Assembly (NCBI RefSeq): GCF_016583565.1
Contig: NZ_NRRF01000005.1
Coordinates: 98,825 to 162,824 of the forward strand
DNA from: Thiocystis violacea
GTDB taxonomy: Bacteria; Pseudomonadota; Gammaproteobacteria; Chromatiales; Chromatiaceae
DNA: 64,000 bases
Direction: 5' to 3'
Position 1 is the first letter of the stretch; each line of letters begins with the position of its first letter. The position numbers and the translations under genes were made by a program. A model generated the notes under the pieces. It made no database searches. It was given only the letters and a program-made list of their open reading frames with translations, and had not been told where the DNA came from. Shown here piece by piece: positions 49,890 to 59,900 of the stretch.

Positions 49890-51907
49890 ACGGACAGACC
49901 CCATGGAACCGACAGACCTCGTGGCCGCGTGACAGGGCAAGGCGCTGGCGCGCGGCGCTGCTTGGGGCCGGCGCCCTGGCCGCTGCGCTGGCCCCGGCTG
50001 ACGCGGCGCCCGTCCTGGGCCTGGCCTATCAGCCCTATGTCGGCCAGTGGAGCCAGCAGGGCGACAATCCCTACGCACCCGAGCGCTTCTACACGCCCTC
50101 CTTCAACACCTACGCCGGGGGCTTCGACCTGGACGATCCGACGCATTCGCTGCTGGTCGGACGCCAGGAAATCGACCTCAGGTTCGATGCGGGCGGACAG
50201 GTCCAGGCCATCCAGGCGCGCGGGGAACTCGCCTGTCAGCCGGACGCCCTGCGCGGGGCCGGCCCGGAGCGCTGGAGCCACAGCTACTTCAGGCGCTTCG
50301 AGGCACGCACGGCCTTACCCGCGACGGTCATCGACAACCAGGCATCGGTCTATCGCCAACTGCTGTATTTGATCGGCGCGGCGGCCGGCGCGCCCCTGAC
50401 ACTCGCCACCTATGGCACGGGCTTTCAGACCGGCTACTGGCGCACACTCGATGGATCGGACTACGCGACCCTGCCGGTCTGGTCGCGCAACACGGTCAAG
50501 TTCATCCCGGCGGGAGAGGCCCCGATCACGGAGACTCACAGCATTGAGGAGCTCTACTTCTACTTCCCACCGACCGCCGCCTACGTGCGACCGGCACCGG
50601 AAGGGATCCAAGTCGAGACACGCGGCCAGCCAGGCAAGGATCTGGAGCTCGTCGCCGTCCACCAGAGGCTCTTCACCGCCGCCGACAAAGGCGAGGCCGG
50701 CGCTCAACTCAATCCCGGCTTCTTCGCGGGCGACGCCAACGCCCAGATTGCACTGGCGGCAGCGGAGATCAACGCACAGGCGGGCAAGCGACTCCTGACC
50801 CTCAAGCTCGGCGTCGACAACCTCGCCGTCGCGGGCTCGCTGGTCAATGATCGCATGCGCTTCGGCATCCTCTCCGCCCTGGCTCAGGCGAGCGCCGCCA
50901 ACGCACGCTACCCGGGGACAGTGACCCACCTGGTCATCTCGAACGAATACGCGCGGGTCGCGGCGACAGCCGAAGGCGAGCGGACGCCAACCCAGCAGAT
51001 CGCCGAGATGGTGCGTTACGCGAAGACCCAGATGGCGCCAGGCGGGGACTTCGCCGGACTCGCCCTCAAGGTCGGCGTCCGCGGCAACAGCTTTCTGGCG
51101 GTCGATACCCAGTCGAGCGACCGCGCCGCGCGGCAGTTCACCCAGGATGTCGCCGAGTTGCTCGCGGACGTCGATGTCCTGATGGAGAATCGCTATCCCA
51201 GCCCAGAAGCCGTCGAAGCGGCCCGTCAGACCGGCCGCTGGGATCTCTATTTCGACGCCGAGCAGGGCGAGCTGAGCAAACAATGGCGGCAGCTGACCAA
51301 GGCCATCCGCGGCCTGCCAGGCGGCGAGCGGGTCGAGCTGATGATCGGCGAGATCGGTCATCCGACCGGCGGCATCGCCTTCAACCTCCCCGGCTATGTC
51401 GAGGGCGACACGGCCATCCCGCCCGGCTCGCCCTTCGCCAAGGTCGCCGGCGCGCTGGAGGCGGGCGGCTCGCGGATCGGAGCGCGCGGACGCGCGACTC
51501 TGGCGGCCTATTTCAACGACGCACTCGCGACCGCCTTCCTGGAGCAGGCGTTCGCCTGGTCGCGCGAGACCGGGGTCCAGATCCACGCCTTCGAGGCCTT
51601 CGACGAGCCTCAGAAGGCGGTCCAGAACCTTCCCTTGCCTGGGCTGACGCCCGCCCGATCGATGCTCAACCGGGCCGGCCCCTTTGGGGCCGAGGCTGCC
51701 TATGGCCTCTTCGGCTATACGGGAGTCGCCGCGTTCAGCAACCCATCCGAGGCGGCCGGGCCACCGCGCCCCGGCGCCGCGCGAAGCGACGCGCTACCGC
51801 CGGGCCTGAGCTGGGCCGACCAGCCGGACGGTCGCCTCTATCCAAAGCTGCCGGATCTGGACTTCGCCGCCATCGCGCGCGCGTTCAACGCTGTCATATC
51901 GCCGTGA
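49886..51907 (+). CDS. Secreted GH17-like glycosidase with non-standard start
   Basis: The frame encodes up to 673 residues. A signal peptide is clear ([19 protein letters not shown], cleavage near APADA-AP), then [12 protein letters not shown]. The last third carries GH17-type features: LVISNEYAR with the acid/base Glu, [11 protein letters not shown] with the nucleophile Glu, and [12 protein letters not shown]. The fold suggests a beta-1,3-glucanase or transglycosylase. There is no ATG, GTG or TTG before the signal peptide. A CTG at 49886 overlaps the smr stop and has GGAGAA about 5 nt upstream. ATG 49903 would join the frame if one base in 49924-49930 were removed. Confidence 0.62.
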   Translation: MNGQTPWNRQTSWPRDRARRWRAALLGAGALAAALAPADAAPVLGLAYQPYVGQWSQQGDNPYAPERFYTPSFNTYAGGFDLDDPTHSLLVGRQEIDLRFDAGGQVQAIQARGELACQPDALRGAGPERWSHSYFRRFEARTALPATVIDNQASVYRQLLYLIGAAAGAPLTLATYGTGFQTGYWRTLDGSDYATLPVWSRNTVKFIPAGEAPITETHSIEELYFYFPPTAAYVRPAPEGIQVETRGQPGKDLELVAVHQRLFTAADKGEAGAQLNPGFFAGDANAQIALAAAEINAQAGKRLLTLKLGVDNLAVAGSLVNDRMRFGILSALAQASAANARYPGTVTHLVISNEYARVAATAEGERTPTQQIAEMVRYAKTQMAPGGDFAGLALKVGVRGNSFLAVDTQSSDRAARQFTQDVAELLADVDVLMENRYPSPEAVEAARQTGRWDLYFDAEQGELSKQWRQLTKAIRGLPGGERVELMIGEIGHPTGGIAFNLPGYVEGDTAIPPGSPFAKVAGALEAGGSRIGARGRATLAAYFNDALATAFLEQAFAWSRETGVQIHAFEAFDEPQKAVQNLPLPGLTPARSMLNRAGPFGAEAAYGLFGYTGVAAFSNPSEAAGPPRPGAARSDALPPGLSWADQPDGRLYPKLPDLDFAAIARAFNAVISP

Positions 51908-51921
51908 TACCATCCGCGCCC

Positions 51922-52764
51922 ATGCTCACCTACCCAGATATCGACCCCGTCGCGCTCGCCCTTGGCCCCATCAAGGTCCATTGGTACGGGCTCATGTATC
52001 TCGTCGGCTTCGCCCTCGCCTGGACCCTGGGGCGCCGGCGCGCCGCCCGCACCCCGGGCTGGAACGGCGAGATGGTGGACGACCTCATCTTCTACGGCGT
52101 CATCGGCACCATCGTCGGCGGTCGGCTCGGCTACATGCTCTTCTACGGTTTCGACCAGATCCTGGACAACCCACTGAATCTGCTCAAGGTCTGGGAAGGC
52201 GGGATGTCGTTTCACGGGGGTCTGATCGGCGTCCTCACCGCCGTCTACCTCTTTGCGCGCCGGCACGGCCTGCGCTTCTTCCAGGTCGGCGACTTCCTCG
52301 CGCCGCTGGTGCCGCCCGGATTGCTGGCGGGTCGCCTCGGCAACTTCATCAATGGCGAGCTCTGGGGACATCGCACGGATCTGCCATGGGGAATGCAGTT
52401 GCCCTGCGCAAAGCTCCCTCAGCAATGTCTGGACCAGGCGCCGACAGCGCTCTACAGCCCGCCCGTGCATGCCTCCCAGCTCTACGAGGCCACACTCGAG
52501 GGTCTGGTGCTCTTCCTCATCCTCTGGACCTTTTCCAGCAAGCCGCGACCCGTCATGGCCGTCTCTGGCCTGTTCCTACTCTGTTACGGAACCTTCCGCT
52601 TCCTGGTCGAATTCGTCCGCCTGCCGGATGCCCACATCGGCTACCTCGCCTTCGACTGGCTCACCATGGGGCAACTGCTGTCACTGCCGATGATGCTCTT
52701 CGGACTCCTGCTGATGGCGCTGGCCTACCGGCAAGGTCGCGTCGAGCGAAGCACCCAGAGCTAA
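51922..52764 (+). CDS. lgt: Prolipoprotein diacylglyceryl transferase
   Basis: A 280-residue membrane enzyme with about seven helices. The family signature [13 protein letters not shown] and the earlier HGGLIGVL and [12 protein letters not shown] are present. Lgt transfers diacylglycerol from phosphatidylglycerol to the lipobox Cys of lipoproteins such as NlpD. It follows the GH17-like gene by 14 bp. The longer open frame upstream is a shadow of that gene; ATG 51922 is the proper start. Confidence 0.96.
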   Translation: MLTYPDIDPVALALGPIKVHWYGLMYLVGFALAWTLGRRRAARTPGWNGEMVDDLIFYGVIGTIVGGRLGYMLFYGFDQILDNPLNLLKVWEGGMSFHGGLIGVLTAVYLFARRHGLRFFQVGDFLAPLVPPGLLAGRLGNFINGELWGHRTDLPWGMQLPCAKLPQQCLDQAPTALYSPPVHASQLYEATLEGLVLFLILWTFSSKPRPVMAVSGLFLLCYGTFRFLVEFVRLPDAHIGYLAFDWLTMGQLLSLPMMLFGLLLMALAYRQGRVERSTQS

Positions 52765-52782
52765 GGCGCATTCCGACGCGAC

Positions 52783-54285
52783 TCAGCCGGATCGCCCACG
52801 GATCCCGCGCGGCACGACGGCGCGCTCGGCACGCTCGAAGAGCCACTGGGTGACGAGCGCAAACAGGGCCGAGGGGATGGCCCCCTCCAGAATGAGCGCG
52901 GTGTTGTCGAGCCGAATCCCCGTCAGGATCGGCTGTCCATAGCCGCCGGCGCCCACCAAGGCGCCGAGGGTCGCCGCCCCGACATTGATCACCGCGGCCG
53001 TCTTGATGCCGGCCAGTATCATGGGAAGCGCAAGCGGCAGCTCGATCCGACGCAGACGCGCCGCTGCCGGCAGACCCAAGGCTTGCGCAGATTCGCGCAG
53101 CGCCACCGGGATCCCCGTGATGCCGGCGTGGGTGTTGCGCACGATCGGAAGCAGGCTATAGAGAAAGAGCGCAACCAGTGCCGGTCCGGCGCCAATGCCG
53201 AACAGCGGGATCATGAAGACCAACAGGGCGAGCGCCGGGATCGTCTGCAAAATTCCAACCGTCGATAGCACGACCTGACCCAAGCGGCGCCGGTAGGCGG
53301 CAAGCACGCCCAGCGGAACCGCCACGCAGATGGCGGCGGTCAGGGAGACGCCGACCAGCATCAGGTGCTCCAGGCTGTGCCGGGCTAGGCGCGCGAGCAG
53401 ACCATCGCTGGACACTTCGGATGCGAGGCCAAGCTTGACCCGCAGGAAGTCGCGCGCCGCCTGCGCCTCGCCCTCCCCCTCGATCTTCACGGCCGCATTG
53501 AGCGCCACCATCTCGCCGACATCGATCAGTCCAAGGCTGCGCTCGAGCGCCGCGCGCACGGACGGGGCGCGTTGCCCAAGATCCGCCCTGAGGAGCAGCA
53601 CCGCATCGTAGCGAGGGAAGTAGCCCAGATCGTCGTCCAGCGTGCGCAAGCCGTAGTAGGCGATCTCGGCGTCCGTGGTGTAGAGCTCGGTGACGTCCGC
53701 CTCACCCGCGCCCAACGCGCGGTAGGCCAGCTCGTGCTCGACACCACGCACGTCCTGCTGTGGCAGACCGTAGCGCTCACGCAACCCCGGCCAGCCGTCG
53801 GATCGCTCCATGAACTCGCTGCCGAACCTGAACCTGAGCTCGGGGTGAGCCTTGAGATCGGACAGCGTGTGGATCGCCAGGTCGGATGCCTCGGCCTCCG
53901 GCATTCCCAGGGCATAGTTGTTCTGGAACCCGAGCGAGCCGACGAGCGCGATGCCCCGGTCCGCGAGCCAGGCACGCAGCTCCGCCGGGCTGACCGCTGT
54001 CTCGCGCGCCATGATCTCGTGGCTCAGCGTCCCGGTGTACTCGACATAGGCATCGATCTCCCCGGCTTGCAGGGCATTGAAGAGGATCCGCGTCCCGCCG
54101 AGCGACGCCCGGTGCAGCACCGGCCGGCCAGTCGTCTGCGCCAGGGCCGTCAGCATCTCGCCCAGGATGACGCTTTCGGTGAACTTCTTGCTCCCGATCA
54201 CGACCTCATCCTCGCTGCGTGCGCAACCGCCAAGCATCAGGCCGAAGACGATCAGGACCAGCACCCCGAGCGGCCAGCGACGCAT
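52783..54285 (-). CDS. ABC importer fused substrate-binding protein and permease (OpuBC/OsmF type)
   Basis: A 500-residue lipoprotein-like fusion. An N-terminal signal with LMLGGC (lipobox Cys21) leads into an OpuAC-type binding domain (about 25-285; VVIGSKKFTESVILGEML, YVEYTGTL, ADVTELYTTDAEIAYY). The C-terminal part (about 300-490) is an ABC permease with the EAA loop (ALRESAQALGLPAAARLRRIELPLALPMIL). Such transporters take up quaternary amines (glycine betaine, choline, carnitine) for osmoprotection. The start overlaps the stop of the ATPase gene by 1 bp (TGATG), so expression is coupled. Which compound is carried is not deducible. Confidence 0.87.
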   Translation of the reverse strand: MRRWPLGVLVLIVFGLMLGGCARSEDEVVIGSKKFTESVILGEMLTALAQTTGRPVLHRASLGGTRILFNALQAGEIDAYVEYTGTLSHEIMARETAVSPAELRAWLADRGIALVGSLGFQNNYALGMPEAEASDLAIHTLSDLKAHPELRFRFGSEFMERSDGWPGLRERYGLPQQDVRGVEHELAYRALGAGEADVTELYTTDAEIAYYGLRTLDDDLGYFPRYDAVLLLRADLGQRAPSVRAALERSLGLIDVGEMVALNAAVKIEGEGEAQAARDFLRVKLGLASEVSSDGLLARLARHSLEHLMLVGVSLTAAICVAVPLGVLAAYRRRLGQVVLSTVGILQTIPALALLVFMIPLFGIGAGPALVALFLYSLLPIVRNTHAGITGIPVALRESAQALGLPAAARLRRIELPLALPMILAGIKTAAVINVGAATLGALVGAGGYGQPILTGIRLDNTALILEGAIPSALFALVTQWLFERAERAVVPRGIRGRSG

Positions 54286-55031
54286 CAGACACCTCCCCCA
54301 TTCAACAGATGGCTGCGTTGGGCACGAATGAATTGCTCGACGAAAGGCTCCGCGGGGGCCGCCACCATCTCCTCGAGCGTGCCGATTTGCAGAATGCGCC
54401 CGGCACGCATGAGGACGATGGAATGACCGAAGAAGGTGGCCTCCGCGAGATCGTGCGTCACGAGGACCACGGTCTTGCCGAGCGCCTGAAAGACCTCCTT
54501 GAGATCCTCCTGCAGCTCGAAACGAATCATGGGATCGAGCGCGCCCAGCGGCTCGTCGAGGAGCAGTACCTCGGGGTCGAGCATGAGCGCCCGCATCAAG
54601 GCGACCCTTTGGTTCTGCCCACCGGACAGCTCGTTCGGGTAGCGCTCCAGCCCATCGGCCGGAAAATGGGTCAATCGCGCCAGCAGATCCAAGCGCTCTT
54701 GAATGCGCTGGTCCGACCAGCCGAGATGCCGGGCCATCAAGACCACGTTCTCACCCGCCTTGAGGTGAGGAAAGAGGCCGCCCTGTTGAATGACATAGCC
54801 CATGCGCAGGCGCTGGGCCGGGAGGGTCGATGCCCGCAGAGGCTGACCGTCGAAGTCGAGCTGCCCGGAATCGGGCTCGCCCAACCCGATCAAGAGCCGC
54901 AGCAAGGTCGATTTGCCGCAGCCCGAGGGACCGATGAGGACAGTGGTCCGACCGGGCGCGATGGAGAGATCGACCCCAGCGAGGGCAGCTTTGTCCTGGT
55001 AGTGCTTGGAGACCTGGGAGAGTGTGAACAT
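54285..55031 (-). CDS. ABC importer ATPase (OpuCA/ProV type, short form)
   Basis: A 248-residue ATPase with Walker A GPSGCGKSTLL, Q-loop IQQGGLF, signature LSGGQNQRVA (Q where R is more usual), Walker B LLLDEPLGALDP and the switch His in LVTHDLAEA. CBS domains found in longer ProV/OpuA proteins are absent. With the downstream fusion gene it makes a complete two-gene importer. A gap of about 140 bp, with the rpsT terminator, separates its start from rpsT. Confidence 0.9.
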   Translation of the reverse strand: MFTLSQVSKHYQDKAALAGVDLSIAPGRTTVLIGPSGCGKSTLLRLLIGLGEPDSGQLDFDGQPLRASTLPAQRLRMGYVIQQGGLFPHLKAGENVVLMARHLGWSDQRIQERLDLLARLTHFPADGLERYPNELSGGQNQRVALMRALMLDPEVLLLDEPLGALDPMIRFELQEDLKEVFQALGKTVVLVTHDLAEATFFGHSIVLMRAGRILQIGTLEEMVAAPAEPFVEQFIRAQRSHLLNGGGV

Positions 55032-55125
55032 GGTCTCGCGGGGGCCCTGGTGTGACTGGAGACCGACGCTTGGGCGTTGGCCGCTCGCGCCATCCTAAGC
55101 GAGTCGAGGGGCGGAAAACAGGCAC

Positions 55126-55153
55126 AAAAAAACCGGCAACTTGCCGGTTTTTT
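55126..55153 (-). terminator. Intrinsic terminator of rpsT
   Basis: AAAAAAA, then CCGGCAAcTTGCCGG (55133-55147), then TTTTTT. The 7-bp stem with A- and T-tracts on both sides can act in either direction. It lies 18 bp past the rpsT stop. Confidence 0.9.
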
Positions 55154-55170
55154 ATGGAGCCCGCCGAGAC

Positions 55171-55434
55171 TCAGCCCATCGCCTTGATGTGCGCGTTGAG
55201 GCGGCTCTTGTGGCGCGCGGCCTTGTTGGCATGGATCAGGCCCTTGCGAGCGGCACGATCGATTCGCGGCACGGCGTCCTTGAAGGCCTGCACAGCTGCT
55301 TCCTTATCCTGCGCCCGGATCGCCTTGATCACCTTCTTGATAAAGGTACGCAAGGTGCTCCGCTGCGCCGTATTTCGCTGACGGCAGACTTCTGCTTGAC
55401 GGGCGCGCTTACGTGCTTGAGGTGAGTTAGCCAA
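55171..55434 (-). CDS. rpsT: 30S ribosomal protein S20
   Basis: An 87-residue basic protein (ANSPQARKRARQAEVCRQRN, IKKVIKAI, NKAARHKSRLNAHIK) that binds 16S rRNA early in 30S assembly. The start codon is TTG at 55434, preceded by CAGGAG, as in Escherichia coli where UUG is part of S20 translational autocontrol. A promoter (55489-55517) and terminator (55126-55153) flank it, so it is monocistronic. murJ is divergently transcribed from the other side. Confidence 0.96.
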   Translation of the reverse strand: MANSPQARKRARQAEVCRQRNTAQRSTLRTFIKKVIKAIRAQDKEAAVQAFKDAVPRIDRAARKGLIHANKAARHKSRLNAHIKAMG

Positions 55435-55488
55435 GTGGGTCTCCTGAAAATCCGGCTGAACGGTTCAAGGTCAAAAATTAAGTCAGGT

Positions 55489-55517
55489 ATTATTGAGCAC
55501 TTTTGCGCTCGCGTCAA
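55489..55517 (-). promoter_or_regulatory. Sigma-70 promoter of rpsT
   Basis: On the minus strand TTGACG (55512-55517) is followed, after 17 bp, by AATAAT (55489-55494). Five of six bases match the consensus in each box. The distance to the TTG start leaves a leader of about 45-50 nt. Confidence 0.7.
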
Positions 55518-55624
55518 CCAATTAAAGGCACTCACGCGCTCCGTTTTTGCGTCGCGCACCTTAGGGGATTGCTTCGGTCGCCCCCTATAATCAGCACCCT
55601 TTTGCGCTCGGAGCAACCCTTGCC

Positions 55625-57160
55625 GTGGCATCACTGCTCGCATCCATCACGAAGATTGGCGGCAACAACCTGCTATCGCGGATCCTGGGTTTCACCCGGG
55701 ACCTTGTCATCGCCCGCATCTTCGGAGCGGATGCGGCAACCGACGCCTTCTTCGTCGCCTTCAAGATCCCGAACTTCGCACGCCGGCTCTTCGCCGAAGG
55801 CGTCTTCTCGATGGCCCTGGTGCCGGTGCTCACCGAGCACAAGGCACGCGGGACACCGGCCCTCAAGTCCTTCGTCGACGAGTTGGCGGGTGCCCTCGGG
55901 GTCATGCTGCTGCTGACGACCGCCGTCGGCGTCTTGGCGGCGCCGGCGCTCGTGCTGCTCTTCGCGCCTGGCTTCGTGAGCGATGCCTCGCAATTCGAGA
56001 TGGCGACCGCCATGCTGCGGCTCACCTTTCCCTACGTCCTCTTCGTCACGCTCACCGCCTTCGCGGGCGGCATCCTCAACACCCATGAGCGTTTCGGCGT
56101 GCCGGCCTTCACGCCCGTCATCCTGAATCTGAGCTTGATCGCGTGCGCCATCTGGTTGGCACCCCGGTTCGACGCGCCCATCCTGGCCCTCGCCTGGGGC
56201 GTGCTGATCGCCGGGATCGCGCAACTCGCCTTCCAGCTGCCCTTTCTCCAGCAGTTGGGGCTGCTGCCCCGCCCCCGTCTGAACCTCGCCGACCCTGGCA
56301 TCCGCCGCCTGATCATGCTGATGGGACCGGCCATCCTCGGCGTCTCGGTGGGACAGATCAGTCTGCTGCTGGACACGCTGCTCGCCTCCTTCCTCCAGAC
56401 GGGCAGTATTTCCTGGCTCTATTACTCGGATCGGCTCATGGAGTTTCCCCTGGGCATCCTGGCGGTCGCGCTCGGGACCGTCATCATGCCCGAGCTGTCG
56501 AGCCAGCATCTCGGGCGTGCGACCGCCGACTTCTCCCGCACGCTCGACTGGGCGCTGCGCTGGGTGCTGCTGCTCGGCGCGCCGGCGGCCATCGGCCTGC
56601 TCGCCCTGTCCCGACCGTTGATGGCCACCCTCTTCTACTCGGGCGAGTTCGCCTCCCGAGACGTGCAGATGGCCGCCTGGAGCCTCATGGCCTACGCCCC
56701 CGGCGTCGCCGCCTTCATGGCCATCAAGGTGCTGGCGCCCGGCTATTACGCCAGGCAGGATATCGGCAGACCCGTGCGGTTCGCCATCATCGCGCTCGGC
56801 GTCGGCCTGGCCTGCAATCTGCTGCTCATGCTCCCCATGGGCCACGCCGGTCTCGCGCTCGCGACATCCATGGCCGCCGCCCTCAACGCCGGCCTCCTGC
56901 TGCGCGGCCTGCTGGTGCAGGGCATCTACCGACCGGAGCCCGGCTGGCGCCCCCTGCTCATCAAGGGTCTGGCGGCGAGCGCGGCCATGGGGGCACTGCT
57001 CCTGACCGGGACGGGAACGGCGGCGAGTTGGATCGCCATGGGCACGGGCGAGCGGATCCTCGCCCTCGGTGGATGGATTCTGGCGGGGGCAGCGGTCTAT
57101 GCAGGGATTCTCATCGCGCTGCGCGTCAAATCCGAGGATCTGAGGCGCCGCTCGGCGTGA
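55625..57160 (+). CDS. murJ: Lipid II flippase MurJ (MviN)
   Basis: A 511-residue protein with about 14 membrane helices, belonging to the MOP exporter family. The opening ITKIGGNNLLSRILGFTRDLVIARIFGA and the central SWLYYSDRLMEFPLGILAVALGTVIMPELS are family markers. It flips lipid II across the inner membrane for peptidoglycan synthesis. GTG 55625 is the start. In many gammaproteobacteria rpsT-murJ are divergent and ribF follows; here no ribF follows within the window. Confidence 0.95.
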   Translation: MASLLASITKIGGNNLLSRILGFTRDLVIARIFGADAATDAFFVAFKIPNFARRLFAEGVFSMALVPVLTEHKARGTPALKSFVDELAGALGVMLLLTTAVGVLAAPALVLLFAPGFVSDASQFEMATAMLRLTFPYVLFVTLTAFAGGILNTHERFGVPAFTPVILNLSLIACAIWLAPRFDAPILALAWGVLIAGIAQLAFQLPFLQQLGLLPRPRLNLADPGIRRLIMLMGPAILGVSVGQISLLLDTLLASFLQTGSISWLYYSDRLMEFPLGILAVALGTVIMPELSSQHLGRATADFSRTLDWALRWVLLLGAPAAIGLLALSRPLMATLFYSGEFASRDVQMAAWSLMAYAPGVAAFMAIKVLAPGYYARQDIGRPVRFAIIALGVGLACNLLLMLPMGHAGLALATSMAAALNAGLLLRGLLVQGIYRPEPGWRPLLIKGLAASAAMGALLLTGTGTAASWIAMGTGERILALGGWILAGAAVYAGILIALRVKSEDLRRRSA

Positions 57161-57495
57161 TGCGTCGAGGGACATCGTCAGAAGGCCATGAGCGCGTCTC
57201 GGCACAGCCCTTGCTGCTCATCAACGGCCAATTGGTGTCTTTACGAAATTGGATCTAAATTCATCCCTATAATGCAGCTCGGGCGCACGCCTGAGACGCA
57301 TTACCGGAAATGACCGAATGCTCAAGGCGCGGCACCATGCCAATTGCGGCCTGCGGCGCTCGGGGCATCGGATCGGCGAGAGAGTGAACGCCGATCGACC
57401 TGGCGTGACGGCCAATCCGCATGGGCGAGAAAAACCGAGGTATGCGCCCCCGTCTTTCGCACAACGCATTGCTCGGCCACCAAGGGAACACCCTG
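57161..57495. other. Intergenic region between murJ and a PilZ gene
   Basis: About 335 bp without a recognisable gene. A TATAAT at 57268-57273 could be a -10 box for the PilZ gene, but no -35 at 16-18 bp is convincing. The place usually taken by ribF is empty here. Confidence 0.4.
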
Positions 57496-57852
57496 ATGCA
57501 TCAACCGACTCAAGCGACCCGCACGATCAATCGCCGCCGCCATTCTCGCAGGACGGACAGCTGCGAGGTGCAGATCCAAACCGTCGATGCACCCCTGACC
57601 GACAGCGATGCCTGCAGTCACTACTGCCTCTCGCAGGATGTCAGCGCAAGCGGCATCCGGCTCATCGCGGACCATGACTACCCGGTGCGTTCCAAGCTGC
57701 TCCTGACCATGGAGTGCAGAGAGGAGGGCTGGACGCGGATCACCTCCCGCGTCGGCTCCGTGGTCTGGACGAAGCCGGATACATCCGGACAACAGTGCCA
57801 ACTCGGCATTCGATTCACTGACGTTGACACCCCGGAGCTCGGCGCGTTCTAG
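57496..57852 (+). CDS. PilZ domain protein
   Basis: A 118-residue PilZ protein. INRRRHSRRTDSCEVQIQT carries the Arg motif, and DVSASGIRLI the DxSxxG motif; GIRFTDVD closes the domain. AAGGGAA lies 8 nt before ATG 57496; the open frame to 57421 is unlikely to be used. It is convergent with the HDOD-GGDEF gene, 77 bp away, which makes its ligand c-di-GMP, so the two may form a local module. Confidence 0.82.
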   Translation: MHQPTQATRTINRRRHSRRTDSCEVQIQTVDAPLTDSDACSHYCLSQDVSASGIRLIADHDYPVRSKLLLTMECREEGWTRITSRVGSVVWTKPDTSGQQCQLGIRFTDVDTPELGAF

Positions 57853-57929
57853 CCGGCGAAACCCAAACCCGCCAGGACTGCTCCTCGGACCGCCAGTTCA
57901 CGGCCGCGCAGAGGCTGACTGCTGGCGCC

Positions 57930-59900
57930 TCAACCGGCCCAAGCGACCTCGATGCGGTTCCGGCCCGCCGCCTTGGCGCGATAGAGTGCCGCGTCCGCCG
58001 CGCCGACGATCTGCGCCGGATCCTCATCCTGGTCCTCGTGGAGCGCGAGGCCGATGCTGACGGTCAGGGGATGGCCGGGAAAGCGCTCTCCCAGGATCTG
58101 GCCCCGTTGCTCGATGTGGCGCCGGATGCGCTCGGCATAGATGCGGGCGCCTTCTCCATTGGAATCCATGAGCACGAAGAGGAACTCCTCTCCACCGTAA
58201 CGCCCGAGGAAATCGGTCGGTCGCGTGAGGCTGCGCATGGTGTCGGCGACGATCCTGAGCACGTCGTCGCCCGTCTGGTGACCGAAGGTGTCATTGAATC
58301 GTTTGAAGTGATCGATATCCGCCAAGCCCACGGCGAACCGGCGATGGGCCTCCTTGCCCTGGCGGAAGGCTTGTGCGAGGAAGCGATCGATCGCACTGCG
58401 GTTGCTGAGCCGCGTCAGGGCATCGACCTCCGCCTTGGCGCGCTCGCGTTCGAAGGCCCGGCTGCGCTCGATCGCGATACCGAGCTCACCCGCAACGCGC
58501 ATCACCTCGGACAGCGGAGCGATCTCCAACGGCTGGCCCGCCTCCTTTGGACTCACCCAGAGCACGCCCAAAAGCCGGCCATGGCACATCACGGGCACGG
58601 CCGCCGCCTCGCACACCCCCAGCGCGGAGAGGATCTTCTCGTTCTCGATCGCCTCTCGCACCAGCACGGGTCGGCGCTCGCGCAGACAGCGGACCAGGTC
58701 GCCCGAGAGTGAGGTGATGGTCATTTCCAGCGGCGCGCTCGGCGAGAATGCCGGCATCGGCGGCAGTGCATGCGTGGCGACCAGGCTGCGGCGCCGGCGC
58801 TCGACTTGCATCATGAGCAGTCGTCCGACGCCAAGCTCACGCCGCAATGCCTCCAGCGTCTGCGGAATGAATTCGTCCGGATTCAGGCTCTGATGGGGCG
58901 CCGTATAGCTGGAGTGCGCGTTGCCGGCGGCCGTGGTCTGCGGCCCAGGCTCGCCCTGGCAGAGCGCGATGGCCGTTGCGATCATGTTCGCCCTCAGCTC
59001 GGGCGATGAGGGAAACTCAAGGCCATAGAAGGTCCCGATCTCGGTGATCTCGCGGTCCGCCTGCTCGAACAGCTCCGGCAGACCGAGCTGCTCCAGAGGC
59101 ACCAGGGACAGGGCCTCGCGCGAGATGCTCGGGCTATTGGGCATCTCGACCGAGCCGATGCCTTGAGTCCAGGCGATGAAGTCCGCCAATGAGACGATCG
59201 CGACCTCCCGCGCCTCCTCGTGCGGCAGCTTGGCCTCGGCGATCGAGCGATGGTGCAGGGCCTGGACCCGGCAGACCAGCTCCGGCAGCCCCCAGCTCTC
59301 GCAGATCACCGCACCGACGGCATCGTGCGTCACGCCGAAGTAGGTGCGCTCGTTGTCGCGAATGGAATGCATGCTGTTGGAGGAAGCGGCGAGGAAGTCG
59401 CTATAGCGCACGCGCCCATGCGACTCCAGGATGATCTTGCCCAAATCGTGCAGCAGACCCGCCGCATAGAGCGAATCCGGATCGGGATGGCCGAGCCGCG
59501 CCCCGATCCCGCGACTGAGGATGGCGACCAGCAGGCTGTGCTGCCAAAAATGCAGCCGGTCGAAGGCGCCCTTACCCCCTCGCTTGACCAGACCCTCGTA
59601 AAAGAGCACCTGCAGCGCGACCTGGCGCACGGCCGAGAAACCCAGCAGCGTGACCGCGCGATGAATGGAGGTGATGCGGCTCGGAAAGCCGTAGAAGGCG
59701 GAATTGACGATCTGCAGAACCTTCGCCGCCAACGCAGGCTCCGTCTCGATCACACGGGAGATGGAAGAGACTTCCGTGTCCTCCCCGCGGGTCAGACTCA
59801 GGAGCTTGACGGCCGCCGCCGGCGCGGGCGGCAGCTCACCCACCTCGCTCCTCAACGCCAGGTGCACGGCACGCTTGATGTTATCCGGATGCTCCACCAC
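57930..59900 (-). CDS. HDOD-GAF-GGDEF diguanylate cyclase
   Basis: A predicted 656-residue cytoplasmic protein. An HDOD domain fills about 5-250 (ELPPAPAAAVKLLSL, SIHRAVTLLGFSAVRQVALQVL, AAGLLHDLGKIIL, here with an HD dyad). A GAF-like domain lies at about 330-480. The C-terminal GGDEF (about 490-650) has GGEEF and the inhibitory site RPTD five residues before it, so cyclase activity with product inhibition is expected. GTG 59900 with AGGGA 7 nt upstream is preferred; ATG 59936 is in frame without a ribosome site. The signal sensed by GAF is unknown. Confidence 0.87.
   Translation of the reverse strand: MVEHPDNIKRAVHLALRSEVGELPPAPAAAVKLLSLTRGEDTEVSSISRVIETEPALAAKVLQIVNSAFYGFPSRITSIHRAVTLLGFSAVRQVALQVLFYEGLVKRGGKGAFDRLHFWQHSLLVAILSRGIGARLGHPDPDSLYAAGLLHDLGKIILESHGRVRYSDFLAASSNSMHSIRDNERTYFGVTHDAVGAVICESWGLPELVCRVQALHHRSIAEAKLPHEEAREVAIVSLADFIAWTQGIGSVEMPNSPSISREALSLVPLEQLGLPELFEQADREITEIGTFYGLEFPSSPELRANMIATAIALCQGEPGPQTTAAGNAHSSYTAPHQSLNPDEFIPQTLEALRRELGVGRLLMMQVERRRRSLVATHALPPMPAFSPSAPLEMTITSLSGDLVRCLRERRPVLVREAIENEKILSALGVCEAAAVPVMCHGRLLGVLWVSPKEAGQPLEIAPLSEVMRVAGELGIAIERSRAFERERAKAEVDALTRLSNRSAIDRFLAQAFRQGKEAHRRFAVGLADIDHFKRFNDTFGHQTGDDVLRIVADTMRSLTRPTDFLGRYGGEEFLFVLMDSNGEGARIYAERIRRHIEQRGQILGERFPGHPLTVSIGLALHEDQDEDPAQIVGAADAALYRAKAAGRNRIEVAWAG

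Noticed and set aside
57268..57273. Promoter for the PilZ gene based on TATAAT
   Set aside because: No acceptable -35 sequence stands 16-18 bp upstream.
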